This document shows, piece by piece, positions 23,071 to 33,150 of a DNA stretch of 64,000 nucleotides (position 1 is the first letter of the stretch; the number at the start of each line of letters is the position of its first letter). Under the pieces are notes generated by a model. The model made no database searches. It was not told the origin of the DNA and saw nothing but the letters and a program-made list of their open reading frames with translations. Source of the DNA: Mrakia gelida (Eukaryota > Basidiomycota > Tremellomycetes > Cystofilobasidiales > Mrakiaceae); the NCBI GenBank assembly GCA_024345305.1, contig BRON01000016.1, positions 186,001-250,000 on the forward strand. The letters run 5' to 3'. The translations under genes were made by a program, and so were the position numbers.

Positions 23071-26000
23071 ATGCTCCCCTCAACCTCACGAGCTTCAAAC
23101 AAAACCATCCTCTCCCTCGGATCATCGATACCATCCTACCTCCTCCCCTCCTTCTCAACCTGGTCCTCGCCCTCCTCCTCCTCTTCTCCATCACCTGCAC
23201 CTCGACCCTCCTCCTCCTCCTCCTCCTCTCACCAGCTAACGCAACGACGATCTTCCTCCACCACCATCGACGACGCCCACTCCTACTCCCACCACTACCG
23301 CCGTTCTCCCTTTCCATCCGCCTCGGCCCTCTTCGACTCCCTCCGAAGTCTATCGCAGACCCTCCAGAACGACATCGATGTCAACGAGAGCTCGCGTGGG
23401 ATCGGTCGAGCGTTGGACAAGAACTTCGTTACTCCAGAGAAGATACCTCCACCGAAGACGCCAGAGGGGTTCCACAAGTACCACAGGATCTACGTCACGG
23501 TGGCCGACAGGCGCTGGAGCTCCGAGAAGCTCGTGCTCGCGTACGCGTCGGACTGGGGAGGCACCGAGACGAGGTCGCGTCGTCGGACGAGGAACGAGGA
23601 GGAGGAGGAGTCGAGCTCGAACGCCGTCGAGCGAGGAGAGGAAACCGTCGACGACCTACTCGTCATGGAAGGAGCTCCAGCAGGGGAACACCTTCGGGAG
23701 GTGCTGTCGCTCCTCGAACTCGACGACGAGACGTTTCTCCTCTGGCGGAAGGTCGCTCGGTCGACGGACGTTCGACAGGCTCTCTCCCTCCTTCCCCTCC
23801 AAACCGCTTCCTCCACCATTTCGCCTATCGGAGACCCTCTCTGGCCTCACTGGCTAATCGCCATCGTCATGGAACGGTCGTCGACGTCGCTGGATGCCCA
23901 TCTCTCCACCTCCATCATGGCTCATCACCTCCCTTGGCTCTCCCTCTCCCCAACTCGTCAAGCCCACGTCCTCCTCGACGCTCTGGATCTCCTCGTCAGG
24001 TTCGAGCTGTTGGCGTCGCTACCGGAGATGGTGAACCTGGCGTTGTCGATGAGGTTCCCCGAGGAGGACCCCTCGTGGCGGTCGCCGTACGCGTCGACTT
24101 CGTCCAAGAAGCGGAAATCGAGGTCGAATCCTCGCTCGTCGTCGTCGTCGTCGTCGGAACTGGATGCCGGTCGACACATCTCCACATCTACATCCTCCTC
24201 GATCACCACAGCTCCCACCGAAGTCTCCACCTTCCTCTACTTCTTCGACGGTCGCCCTCAAAGATGGGGTCGAGACAAACTTCCAGCCCAGTTCTTCGCC
24301 AGCATCATCTCCATCCTCACCTCTTTCACTCACAGCCATCGCACCCATCGAGCACCAGCATCTCCCATCCTCACCTCCCAACTCTCCCGAGTCCTCGCCC
24401 TCATGCTCGCCAAATCGATCCCCGTCCTCCCCTCCTCCTACGAGCAGCTCTTCCGAGCTCGCTTCCTCGCCGACGAGAACTTCAAGGCCCTCCTCTTCCA
24501 ACACGCCAAAAGATCGGGACGGAAGATTCCGAGGAGGTTCGTCAACGCCGTCATGCTGGCAGCTCTCCAGGTGGGGAAGACGGAGGAGGCGAACGATTGC
24601 GCCGACGTGTTGGACGAGATGAAGAGGCTGGATCTCGCGTCGCCGTGGAAGAAGGACGTGCAGAAGCTAGGACGGAAGGTCAACTACCCGGTGATCCCAG
24701 AGGATGGATTACCGACGGAAGAGGAGGAAGCCAAGAGATGGGAAGGGTTGACTCTCTCGGAGGAGGAGGCAGCGGCGAACCGACACGAACTCTTCTCCTC
24801 CTACTCGACTCACTTCCTCTCCGGAATCAGGGATCCCTCCCTCGCCATCGAGTACCTCGACACCCTTCGACTCCCTCCTCGGTCCTGCGTCGAGCATGTC
24901 GAGGCTCGCGTCCACGCTGGTCGTGCCTTCGTCGTCCTTACGAGGATCCTCTCCCTCCCCAACTCCCATCACACCTCCTCCGATCTCCTCCAAGTCCTCG
25001 AACAAACCAACCTCTTCGTCAACGGAAGCCTCCAAATCCAAACGCTCGTCAGAGTGATGAAGGGACTCCTGGTCAGGGACGATTACCTCGGATTCTTTCG
25101 ACTCTGGGACAAGCTCGTCGAGGAAGGACAGTTGACGCCCACCGTCGAGATGCTGCAGTACCACACCCGGGCTTGTAGGGAGTTTGGGACGCTCGCTGCT
25201 GGGATCAAGATGATGGATCAGTGGTCGGTCAGGCAGGGAGTTCATCGCATCATCCGTCGTGGTCGCGACAAACGCGTCGACGCGTCGAACAAATCCAACC
25301 TCCCCTTTTCCCACCCTCCCCTCGACGTGACCCACGTCCTCGTCCACACATCACCTCCCTCTCCCTCCTACTCTCCCTCCTCACCCTTCGACCTCGCCTA
25401 CCCTCCCCACCCTCCCGTGATCCGAGTCCAACTCGACGGAGAGATCATCGCCGACCTCCTCACCACCGTCTGTTCCGAACCCGACCCCGGAGGATGCCTC
25501 GAAGTCGCCTTCCGGATCTGGGACGCGTCGGAGCCTCGTTGGGGAGTCACTCAGACCATCGACATGCTCAACCAGATCCTCAAGAAGTCAGCGAGGGTCC
25601 AACGCTCGGAATGGATCACTCGTTCAGGGAAGGTCCGAGAGTGGGAGACGAGGGAGCTCGACATTCGACTTGTGGAGATGGAGGATCCCAAGCCGGACGA
25701 GTTGGACAAGGACGGATCGATCGACTGGTCCAAGGTCGACATCGAGAGGTTGTTCGCTCTTCCTCCTCCTCTCGACGAAGGAGAGATCGACTTAGGATCG
25801 GAACTCTGGCCGAGAGCGAAGTGGTTGTTCGAGGAGATCGTCACGTCCAACTGGCCTTTCCTCGTCGATATCCCCCACCCTTTCGACGACCTCTTCCAAT
25901 CCACTCGACTTCCTCCCATCCTCGGAATTCGACCTTACTCCCCTCCTACCTCGTTCGAAGAAGGATACGAAGAGGCCATCGAGGAGGAGGATCGATCCCA

Positions 26001-26529
26001 TCTCTCCACGCTCCCACCTCATCACGCTGAATCCCTCCCTCCCCTCCTCGCCTCGCCATCAAGGCTAGCAGCAGCCATCCCTCCTCCCTCCCTCTACTCC
26101 CACCTCTACCCCACCTCCGAAACCTTCCACCACTACGTCTGCCTCCTCCTCCACAAAGGAGTCTTCGACGAGGTCTCCTTCGCGTTCGCGTGGATGCGAC
26201 ATCTTTCCATCTTCCCTCAACGTAGGACGATCGTCGAAGCGTTGGCGATGTTGGCATGCCAGGCGGAAGGGAGCGAAGCGCGACTGAGGGAGATGAAGGA
26301 GGCGAGGTTGGAAGGGAGGGAGATCTCGTGGTTGAAGGAAGGGTGGAGGAAGATGAAGAGGGGAGATCAGGATCAAGAGGACGAGGATGAGTTGTTGAGG
26401 CTTTGGTTGGAGCTTTGGTTGGGTGTGAAGGGGGTGCCGGGGAGGGAGGAGGTGGAGATGAGGTGGGAAGAGTTGGAGATGAAGAAGAAGCAGACGGAGA
26501 GGTTTCATAGAAAGCAGTACGAGGTTTAG
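23071..26529 (+). CDS. large PPR-like protein, probably mitochondrial
   Basis: Single uninterrupted frame of 1152 codons, unusual in this intron-rich genome. The N-terminus is Ser/Arg-rich and almost free of acidic residues for about 60 residues (MLPSTSRASNKTILSLGSSI), like a mitochondrial targeting sequence. The rest is largely helical with paired-helix elements typical of degenerate pentatricopeptide proteins, for example FVNAVMLAALQVGKTEEAND, LQVLEQTNLFVNGSLQIQTL and GTLAAGIKMMDQWSVRQGV, and near the end YVCLLLHKGVFDEVSFAFAW. I do not recognise a specific orthologue. Organellar RNA processing or translation would fit the fold (inference). The C-terminus is highly charged and coiled. Confidence 0.65.
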   Translation: MLPSTSRASNKTILSLGSSIPSYLLPSFSTWSSPSSSSSPSPAPRPSSSSSSSHQLTQRRSSSTTIDDAHSYSHHYRRSPFPSASALFDSLRSLSQTLQNDIDVNESSRGIGRALDKNFVTPEKIPPPKTPEGFHKYHRIYVTVADRRWSSEKLVLAYASDWGGTETRSRRRTRNEEEEESSSNAVERGEETVDDLLVMEGAPAGEHLREVLSLLELDDETFLLWRKVARSTDVRQALSLLPLQTASSTISPIGDPLWPHWLIAIVMERSSTSLDAHLSTSIMAHHLPWLSLSPTRQAHVLLDALDLLVRFELLASLPEMVNLALSMRFPEEDPSWRSPYASTSSKKRKSRSNPRSSSSSSSELDAGRHISTSTSSSITTAPTEVSTFLYFFDGRPQRWGRDKLPAQFFASIISILTSFTHSHRTHRAPASPILTSQLSRVLALMLAKSIPVLPSSYEQLFRARFLADENFKALLFQHAKRSGRKIPRRFVNAVMLAALQVGKTEEANDCADVLDEMKRLDLASPWKKDVQKLGRKVNYPVIPEDGLPTEEEEAKRWEGLTLSEEEAAANRHELFSSYSTHFLSGIRDPSLAIEYLDTLRLPPRSCVEHVEARVHAGRAFVVLTRILSLPNSHHTSSDLLQVLEQTNLFVNGSLQIQTLVRVMKGLLVRDDYLGFFRLWDKLVEEGQLTPTVEMLQYHTRACREFGTLAAGIKMMDQWSVRQGVHRIIRRGRDKRVDASNKSNLPFSHPPLDVTHVLVHTSPPSPSYSPSSPFDLAYPPHPPVIRVQLDGEIIADLLTTVCSEPDPGGCLEVAFRIWDASEPRWGVTQTIDMLNQILKKSARVQRSEWITRSGKVREWETRELDIRLVEMEDPKPDELDKDGSIDWSKVDIERLFALPPPLDEGEIDLGSELWPRAKWLFEEIVTSNWPFLVDIPHPFDDLFQSTRLPPILGIRPYSPPTSFEEGYEEAIEEEDRSHLSTLPPHHAESLPPLLASPSRLAAAIPPPSLYSHLYPTSETFHHYVCLLLHKGVFDEVSFAFAWMRHLSIFPQRRTIVEALAMLACQAEGSEARLREMKEARLEGREISWLKEGWRKMKRGDQDQEDEDELLRLWLELWLGVKGVPGREEVEMRWEELEMKKKQTERFHRKQYEV

Positions 26530-27259
26530 GTTGGATCGAGGCAGGGAGGGAAGTCGCGTCGATTTGTTGTTTTTCGTTTCGTTTTGTTTCGTTTGGGTTT
26601 CGGTTTACGTCTTATTAGGGTTTCAGTTCTTTTGCATGGCTACGTGTTGGTTGGTTGTGGATTGTGGCAAGTCAACCTCCAGTCGCTGGAGTTGGAGTAA
26701 GAGCGAAAGAAGAGTCGCCAAACGAAACGACAACGAAGGCGAAGCGAGGCTGATTCTCTAGAATGGATGCTCAGGGGTTAGTAGATTTGGGGTGGTCTCG
26801 AGATGAGAGCTTGATTCACGATCTTGGAATTGTGGGCGAGAAAGAGAGCGACGAAGACAAGATCGAGGACATACGATCTCCAAACGACGCGTCGATAATC
26901 GAAAATCGAACAACACACGACCGCCCCAGCTCGACCCTTCCCCGTTCACCAGCTTGGTTGGAAGCAGAAGAGCTTATGAATCTTCCAGTGAGCTTTCTGG
27001 TGCTCCGTTTCGTCGAAGAAAGAAGAGGAAAGACGAGTCAGTTCGACGCGTCGAGCGACGACGAGGCCGAGGGAGAATCGAGCTCACCTCTCGAGCAGTA
27101 GCGGATTGCCATGCACTGGAGGCGATGGGAAAGACAACGGGTCAGCCAAGAAATGTGAAAGAGGAAGAGAAAGGGACTCACCCGACCACAAGCCATCATG
27201 TCCTTCCCTCCCCCGAGCTTCGCACACTCTCGTCCTCCCATCCCAGCCTTTCCCTTCGC

Positions 27260-27264
27260 GAACT
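27260..27264. repeat. target-site duplication, left
   Basis: The five bases gaact directly precede the left LTR and recur at 32159-32163 directly after the right LTR, as expected for copia-type integrase. Confidence 0.9.
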
Positions 27265-27646
27265 TGTGAAGATTTGCGTATCTCTTTCTTTCTTTTCTAC
27301 AGTAGAATAGGTTGCTGAGCTCGCTCCTCTAGTTTCTAATCTCGCTAGCTCTCTCTCTCTTCGCACACTGCCTTATTCCCTTAACCTTTTTCACTTCCCT
27401 CTCCTCCCTTCTTACTCTCGTCTACATCTTGACCACCAAGCTAGCGTCTCACGAGTCCTTGTTCGTTCATCTTCTACTCTCCTTCTCTTCATCAGTCGTG
27501 TACTTATATTCTCTCTATACTTCTACAGCTTTCTCTCTCCAGGTTAGCTCGATACATCGTCTACATCTTGACCACCAAGCTAGCGTCTCACGAGTCCTTC
27601 TTTCTCTCTCCAGATCGAACCAGACGCTAGACCTTACATCTTCATA
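27265..27646 (+). repeat. left LTR
   Basis: 382 bases, beginning TGTGAAG and ending CTTCATA, so the termini are TG...TA rather than the usual TG...CA. It contains an internal direct repeat of about 42 bases (27419-27460 and 27558-27599). Confidence 0.93.
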
Positions 27647-27667
27647 GATTAAGAGTCTGATTGCTTG
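27647..27667 (+). other. primer-binding site, tRNA-Lys(CUU) anticodon arm
   Basis: The bases following the LTR (gattaagagtctgattgctt) are complementary to a tRNA-Lys(CUU) anticodon arm, CAGACTCTTAATC, and not to a tRNA 3' end. Priming from a half-tRNA is known for Drosophila copia and some relatives (there with initiator Met tRNA). Confidence 0.65.
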
Positions 27668-27854
27668 AGAGCAATAACCAGGAACCAACCAACCTTCCCC
27701 ATCGAAGGATACCAGCACCAGAACCTCCACGACGTCCTCCGTCCTTCCTTCCCTCCTTCCCTCCCTCGAGCTCGACCACCTCCTCGCTCTTCTTCCCTTC
27801 CACTTCGTCCAACTCCCGCTCGACTACCCAAACCTCTCCATCGTCTCTCCCATC

Positions 27855-28022
27855 ATGGCGCCCAGCACCCAATACATCAAGCTACTCACCTCAGGAGGCA
27901 GGAACCAGCTCGAGCCCGACGGATCGAACTTCATTACCTGGAAGAGCTCGCTCAGGAGTGCTCTGGCGGCGGACGAGACGATCTCAGCCCTCACAAACGT
28001 CGAGGAACCAGAGGCATCCTAG
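27855..28022 (+). pseudogene. truncated gag of the retrotransposon
   Basis: The frame opens at ATG 27855 with MAPSTQYIKLLTSGG and continues through FITWKSSLRSALAADETI, like the N-terminus of copia Gag proteins. The genuine sequence stops at 28000. From 28001 the inverted segment takes over and ends the frame at TAG 28020-28022, leaving 55 codons. The rest of gag, including any CCHC knuckle, is absent. Confidence 0.75.
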
Positions 28023-28207
28023 GATCTCTCGAACGGGGAAGTCCTCCATCTCGGCGCGTTCGACTTCGTCTTTGGGTCCGTCTTCTGCCGAGAGTTGAAG
28101 ATCCTCGTCCATTGGGGTTGATCTGTTCTTGTTGGGGATGAGGAGGTGGTTGAACTTATCGAGAATCTCGAAGGAGTAGGGTTGTTGGGAGTACTCCATG
28201 GTGTTCG
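28001..28207 (-). repeat. 207-base inverted copy of the pol segment 30902-31108
   Basis: Read on the minus strand, this segment encodes the same protein as the plus strand at 30902-31108 (EYSQQPYSFEILDKFNHLL and onward). Both ends of the match are sharp and both copies are 207 bases; I see no mismatch. It forms one arm of a potential long hairpin in the element RNA. Confidence 0.93.
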
Positions 28208-31200
28208 ACCTTCGACCTCTTCCTCAACCCAGCTCCATCACTATCGCGAACGGAGATCGGATCGAGATCAAGGGAATCGGAACCCTTCCTTTCAGGACCG
28301 TCGTCGACGGAAAGGAAATCGTCCACCACCTTAAGAACACCCTCTTCGTTCCAGCTCTGGACGTTACCCTCCTCTCCGTCGGAGCACTCCTCTCCGCTGG
28401 CTACAACCTCGGAACTCGACGAACCGCCGCTGGAGAACCCTCCCTCGCCGTCTACACCAAGGATGGGAAACTCTTCCTTGAGACGAAGATGGTTGGAACG
28501 ATCTTCGAGATCAAGTCGAAGACCGGGAAGGAGATCTGGGGATCGAACTGAGGGCGTGGGGAGGAGAGTTGTAGGGCTGCGAGGAGCGATGACGAGATTA
28601 TCGAAGAGATCATTTTTACCCATAGAGGCATGGCTCACGCTTCGCTCAAAATGATCTTGAAACTTCGAGATCTCAACGTTCTCCCCACCTATTTCTCCAC
28701 TCCCCTCATCGAGCAAGCTCTCAATCGACCCTGCATCAACTGCATCAAGTCCAAACTCAAACGTCATCCCTACCCTACCTCCACTCGCATCACCACTCGT
28801 CCACTCCAACTCGTCCACTGCGATCTCGCCGGCCCCATGCGATCTCCCACCTTCAGCGGTCAACGATACTTCCTCATCCTCGTCGACGAATTCACCGACA
28901 TGTACTGGGCTTTCCCTTTAAAAAGGAAGTCGGACACCGAAACCACCCTCAACCACTGGATCGCACGAGCCGAGAGCGAGAGCGGCCAGAAACTCGGAAC
29001 CTTCAGGTCGGACAACGGAGGAGAATTCACGTCGTCGACGATCCAGAGCTACTTCCTCGAACGAGGAATCCGTCACGAAACCAGCATCCCGAAGCACTCC
29101 TCCCAGAACGGCAAAGCCGAACGAGCCATCGCGTACCTCACATCCCTCATCACCTCCGTCCTCGTCGATTCAGGACTCTCTCAACGATACTGGGGAGAAG
29201 CCCTCAACTTCGCTCTCCGCGTCCTCGAACGACTTCCGGCAGCACCACTCTCCCCATCCCACCCCAAACAACGTCTCCACGCCTGGACAGGCATACCACA
29301 ACCCATCACCCAACTCCACCTCTTCGGCAGTCGCGCCTTCATCCACAACGAGGGATACTACAAGTTCGATCCTCGAGGAATCGAGTGCATTTACCTCGGT
29401 CCAGGAGAGGAGATGTTCGGAAAGAAGGCCTATCGTCTTCAACAGGTCTCGGATGGGAAGATCCTCTTTGGAAGGAGTGTAGTCTTCGTCGACGAGAAGT
29501 CACCTCTGCCGTGGAAGTCGAAGACGGTGGAGAAGGAGAAGAGATCTTGGGAGAAGGAAGGGATGGAGGTTGAAGGAGGAGTAGTTTTTGGCAATGAGGA
29601 TTCCGGTAAGGCGGATGAGCCCTTATCGGAGTGCGGGGAGGAGGTCGAGGAAGGAGAGGAGCCTGCTTCAGGAGGGGAAAATCCGTCGAGTCCATCAGAA
29701 CTCGAGGACCTTCCCTCCGAAGCTCTCCCACCACCAGAGGAACTACCACCTCCTCCACCACCACCACCACCAATCCCAGATGATCCACCAGTCCTACCAC
29801 CACCCATCCCAGTCGGTCCACCCCATCCACCAGCAGTCTCCGGCGGAGATTGGATTCGAGGAAGAACTCGAAACGAAACGCGTCGCAACGGAAACCAACC
29901 TCCTCCACGATCTCCATCTCCTCCAAGAGGACGAGTCCCAGCCTCCAAACGATGGACTTGGGTACCAGAAGCATCATCAGCTATCCACCCTCGCCAGTAC
30001 GATCACCCTCTCCCCTTCACCGAATCGAAACCTCCCAATCCCACTTCCCCACAACGTCCCTCCCGCCCAAAACGAACTCCAACCACCTTCTACTATGAGC
30101 ACTGCGCCTTCCGAACCATCAACATCGGAGATCGACCCTTCCCGAAGCTCCCTCGAACCTGGGAAGAAGCCATGAACGGTCCCTATCGAGAGGAATGGAT
30201 CATCTCGAAGGACGAGGAGCTCAGATCGTTCGAGAGACTCAAAGCTTGGGCTGCCATCACCCTCAGGAAGGTCCCAGAAGGGAAGAAGCTCGTCAGCGGA
30301 CGTTGGGTGTTTGCCCTCAAGAGGGACGTACTCGATCCCAAGACCATTCGGTTCAAGTGTCGATGGGTCGCTCGAGGATTCGAACTTCGACCAGGACTCG
30401 ACTACTTCGAAACCTACGCTCCCGTCTGCGATGCTACCACTCGTCGTCTCTTCTTCGCCATCGGAGCCGCAAGAGGAGAGGAGTTCCGACAGGGAGACGT
30501 CTCTACCGCCTTCATCACCGCCCAGCTCGAGGAACCGGTCTACATGAAACCTCCTCCCGGATTCAACACAGACGAGTACGGAGAACCAATCGTCCTCGAA
30601 GTTCACGGAGCAATCTACGGTCTCCCTCAGTCACCCCGAGCCTTTCACAAGTCTTTTTCAGCAAACCTCGAGAAGATGGAATTGGTCGCGTCCTTCGCCG
30701 ACTGCTGCCTCTACACGGGATGGAAAGATGGTCGACGTGTCGCGATGATCATCTACGTCGACGACTTCGTCATCAAAGCTCCTACCAAACCCATCGCGGA
30801 CGCCGTATTCCAAGGAGTCGAGAAGATCTACGACATCAAGGACCTCGGGAACCTCGATCCAGGAAGGATGCTCGCTGTCGACGTCAAGAGAGATCGAACG
30901 ACGAACACCATGGAGTACTCCCAACAACCCTACTCCTTCGAGATTCTCGATAAGTTCAACCACCTCCTCATCCCCAACAAGAACAGATCAACCCCAATGG
31001 ACGAGGATCTTCAACTCTCGGCAGAAGACGGACCCAAAGACGAAGTCGAACGCGCCGAGATGGAGGACTTCCCCGTTCGAGAGATCCTAGGATGCCTCTG
31101 GTTCCTCGCCAACAACTCTCGATTCGACATCTCCTTCGCTCTCAGCCAATGCTCGAGATTCCAGTCCAACCCCGGTCCCAAACACAAGTCCGCGATCCTC

Positions 31201-31761
31201 GACATCCTCTACTACCTTCGAGGAACGACGGATTGGGGACTCGTTCTCGGAGGTCGACAACCAGGGAATGGGCTCGAAGTCTTCACAGACTCAGACTGGA
31301 ACGGAGATCACGCCACCAGCAGGTCAACGATGGGAATCATGATATTCTGGGAGGGATCACTTATCTACTGGTCCTCGAAGAAGATCGCCAGCTCGTCGAA
31401 ATCGGTCCTGGAAGCAGAGTTCATCGCCTTCTCTCGAGGAGCAACTCAAATCGAATGGATCCTACAACTCCTCGAGAGCCTTGGACTCGACACCTCTACC
31501 GCCGTTCCCGCCTGGTGCGACAACCAAGGAGCAGTCGCCGTCATCAAGAAGGGTTCGCACGGAAAGTTGACGCGTCACATTCGAACGTCGATTCGAATCG
31601 GATTCGACCTCTACATCAACGGAGTGATCGAACCGAAATGGATTCCTACGAACGACAACCCATCGGACATCCTCACCAAGGCCCTAGGAAAGGTCAAGTT
31701 CGAGAGGTTCAGGGAAATGGGGGGGCTGGTGAAGTTGGAGGGAAAAGAGGTTCAAGGTTGA
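28208..31761 (+). pseudogene. copia pol: protease remnant, integrase, RT, RNase H, with in-frame TGA
   Basis: The frame 28208-28551 holds the C-terminal part of the protease region (SITIANGDRIEIKGIGT, FVPALDVTLLSVGALLSAGY); the DSG active site is missing. TGA at 28549-28551 interrupts the frame, which then continues in phase. Downstream are the integrase zinc motif (HRGMAH..., CINCIKSK), the catalytic core (VHCDLAG, FRSDNGGEF, NGKAER), a Pro-rich linker, reverse transcriptase (GDVSTAFITAQL, IIYVDDFVI) and RNase H (FTDSDWNGD, LEAEFIAFS, WCDNQGAV, NPSDILTKAL). Stop at 31759-31761. The 1043 codons from 28630 are uninterrupted, so the enzymes after the TGA could still be made by read-through or from an internal start. 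Confidence 0.9.
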
Positions 31762-31769
31762 GATCCGCT

Positions 31770-31776
31770 GGGGGGG
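31770..31776 (+). other. polypurine tract
   Basis: Seven G directly before the right LTR, in the position where the plus-strand primer is cut. Confidence 0.6.
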
Positions 31777-32158
31777 TGTGAAGATTTGCGTATCTCTTTC
31801 TTTCTTTTCTACAGTAGAATAGGTTGCTGAGCTCGCTCCTCTAGTTTCTAATCTCGCTAGCTCTCTCTCTCTTCGCACACTGCCTTATTCCCTTAACCTT
31901 TTTCACTTCCCTCTCCTCCCTTCTTACTCTCGTCTACATCTTGACCACCAAGCTAGCGTCTCACGAGTCCTTGTTCGTTCATCTTCTACTCTCCTTCTCT
32001 TCATCAGTCGTGTACTTATATTCTCTCTATACTTCTACAGCTTTCTCTCTCCAGGTTAGCTCGATACATCGTCTACATCTTGACCACCAAGCTAGCGTCT
32101 CACGAGTCCTTCTTTCTCTCTCCAGATCGAACCAGACGCTAGACCTTACATCTTCATA
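31777..32158 (+). repeat. right LTR
   Basis: 382 bases, same length and, on reading, the same sequence as the left LTR, including the internal direct repeat (31931-31972 and 32070-32111). Followed by the gaact target duplication. Confidence 0.93.
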
Positions 32159-32163
32159 GAACT
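32159..32163. repeat. target-site duplication, right
   Basis: gaact, matching 27260-27264. Confidence 0.9.
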
Positions 32164-33150
32164 CGCATCCCCACCACACCGTCCCCGACGCGTTCCCCAG
32201 CACCTTCGCCTTGAAATCCGCCATATCCTCTTCCACGCTATCGCTTCCGAGAGCGACGCAAACGATGGCGGACGCGAAGAGCTCCTGGGAGTTCTTTGCA
32301 GGGATGGAGCTCTGGACACTCGGCATCCGACCTGAGACGTTGACCGCCATGTTGGTGATGCCTTCTCGAGTAGCTGGGTTGAGAGGAGGGAGTGCTGGTT
32401 CGGGAAGGTGGACGGCGAGGATTTGAGCGAAGACGCGGACGAAAGGGACGAATTGAGGGAAGAAGTGAGCAGGGAAGTGGGTGTTGTTCTGGGTCGTGAG
32501 GGTCGATTCAGATCAGACCTCTGGAGGGAAGATGAAGAGAGGGAATTAAAGACTGACCTTGTAAGTCCATGTCGGAAGATTCGCTGCTCGCTCAGCGAGG
32601 GCAAGGTAGAACGAGCGAGCTTCGTCTGGATGGTCGCGAACAAAACGAGGGCAGGCGGGGATGAGGATGAGGTTTCGAGCCCATTCGGTCATCTTGACCC
32701 AGGAGACTGACGTCTCCTCGTCTTTCTCGGTGATGGTGAAGGGGGTTTGGGAGTAGGTCCGGAAGAAGGAAGGGAGGTAGGAAGCTCCGAGCTCGTTCTG
32801 TGAAGGGAAAGGAACGAAGAGATGGTTGGCTTCAGCCCTCCCTTTTGTTCGACCTTTGCTCGCTCTTTCTCGTTCGATCCTCACCCAGAATGGCTCGGCG
32901 AGATGCGAGTGAGGGTTGATGGCATCAATCTCCATGTAGAAGAAGTATCGAGGGTCAGCGTTAAGGCTCGTAGCGGACGATGAAGTCGTTGGAAGGACTA
33001 AGGGGTGAAGGGAGGGAAGCACGAACGAGGGCTGATGCTTTGTTTCTGTTTCGAGGCCCAATGAGTTTGGCAGGTCCAGCGTCGAGGCCCTTGGAGAGTC
33101 CAAGGAGTGAAGCGAACTCGTCGGGGGTGGATTGGGACGTCGCTCGATGG

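Larger units (their letters stand above)
27265..32158 (+). mobile_element. Ty1/copia LTR retrotransposon, defective in gag/PR
   Basis: 4894-base element with two 382-base LTRs, a 5-base target duplication, a primer-binding site right after the left LTR, a G7 run just before the right LTR, and pol in the order integrase, reverse transcriptase, RNase H, which defines the copia superfamily. The gag region and the protease active site have been lost and a 207-base inverted copy of the RT/RNase H junction lies in their place. The pol frame has one in-frame TGA. The LTRs look identical on reading both, so insertion was recent. Confidence 0.93.
26946..33140 (-). pseudogene. MYND-finger family, copy C, disrupted by LTR retrotransposon
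   Basis: Minus-strand family member. The 5' part lies at 32159-33140 and the 3' part at 26946-27264; the retrotransposon between them sits in an exon. Ignoring the insert and one target repeat, the frame is open across the junction, from ASGTVWWGCEF into AKGKAGMGGRECAK. The body contains ELGASYLPSFFRTYSQTPF (YLP motif) and the C-terminus ends CGR, CMAIRYCSRG, HQKAHWKIHKLFCFQPSW, stop 26946-26948. Two more lesions are visible. The expected start codon reads ACG (complement of 33138-33140), just where paralogues have ATG before VDEFA-like sequence. The acceptor before the last exon reads GG instead of AG (complement of 27005-27006). It cannot make a full product. Confidence 0.75.

Noticed and set aside
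23934..25178. 414-codon frame within the PPR-like gene
   Set aside because: Shadow frame; the main frame has gene-like codon use over 1152 codons.
27984..28199. Minus-strand frame that looks like a reverse transcriptase gene piece
   Set aside because: It is the inverted duplicate of the element's own pol and not a separate gene.
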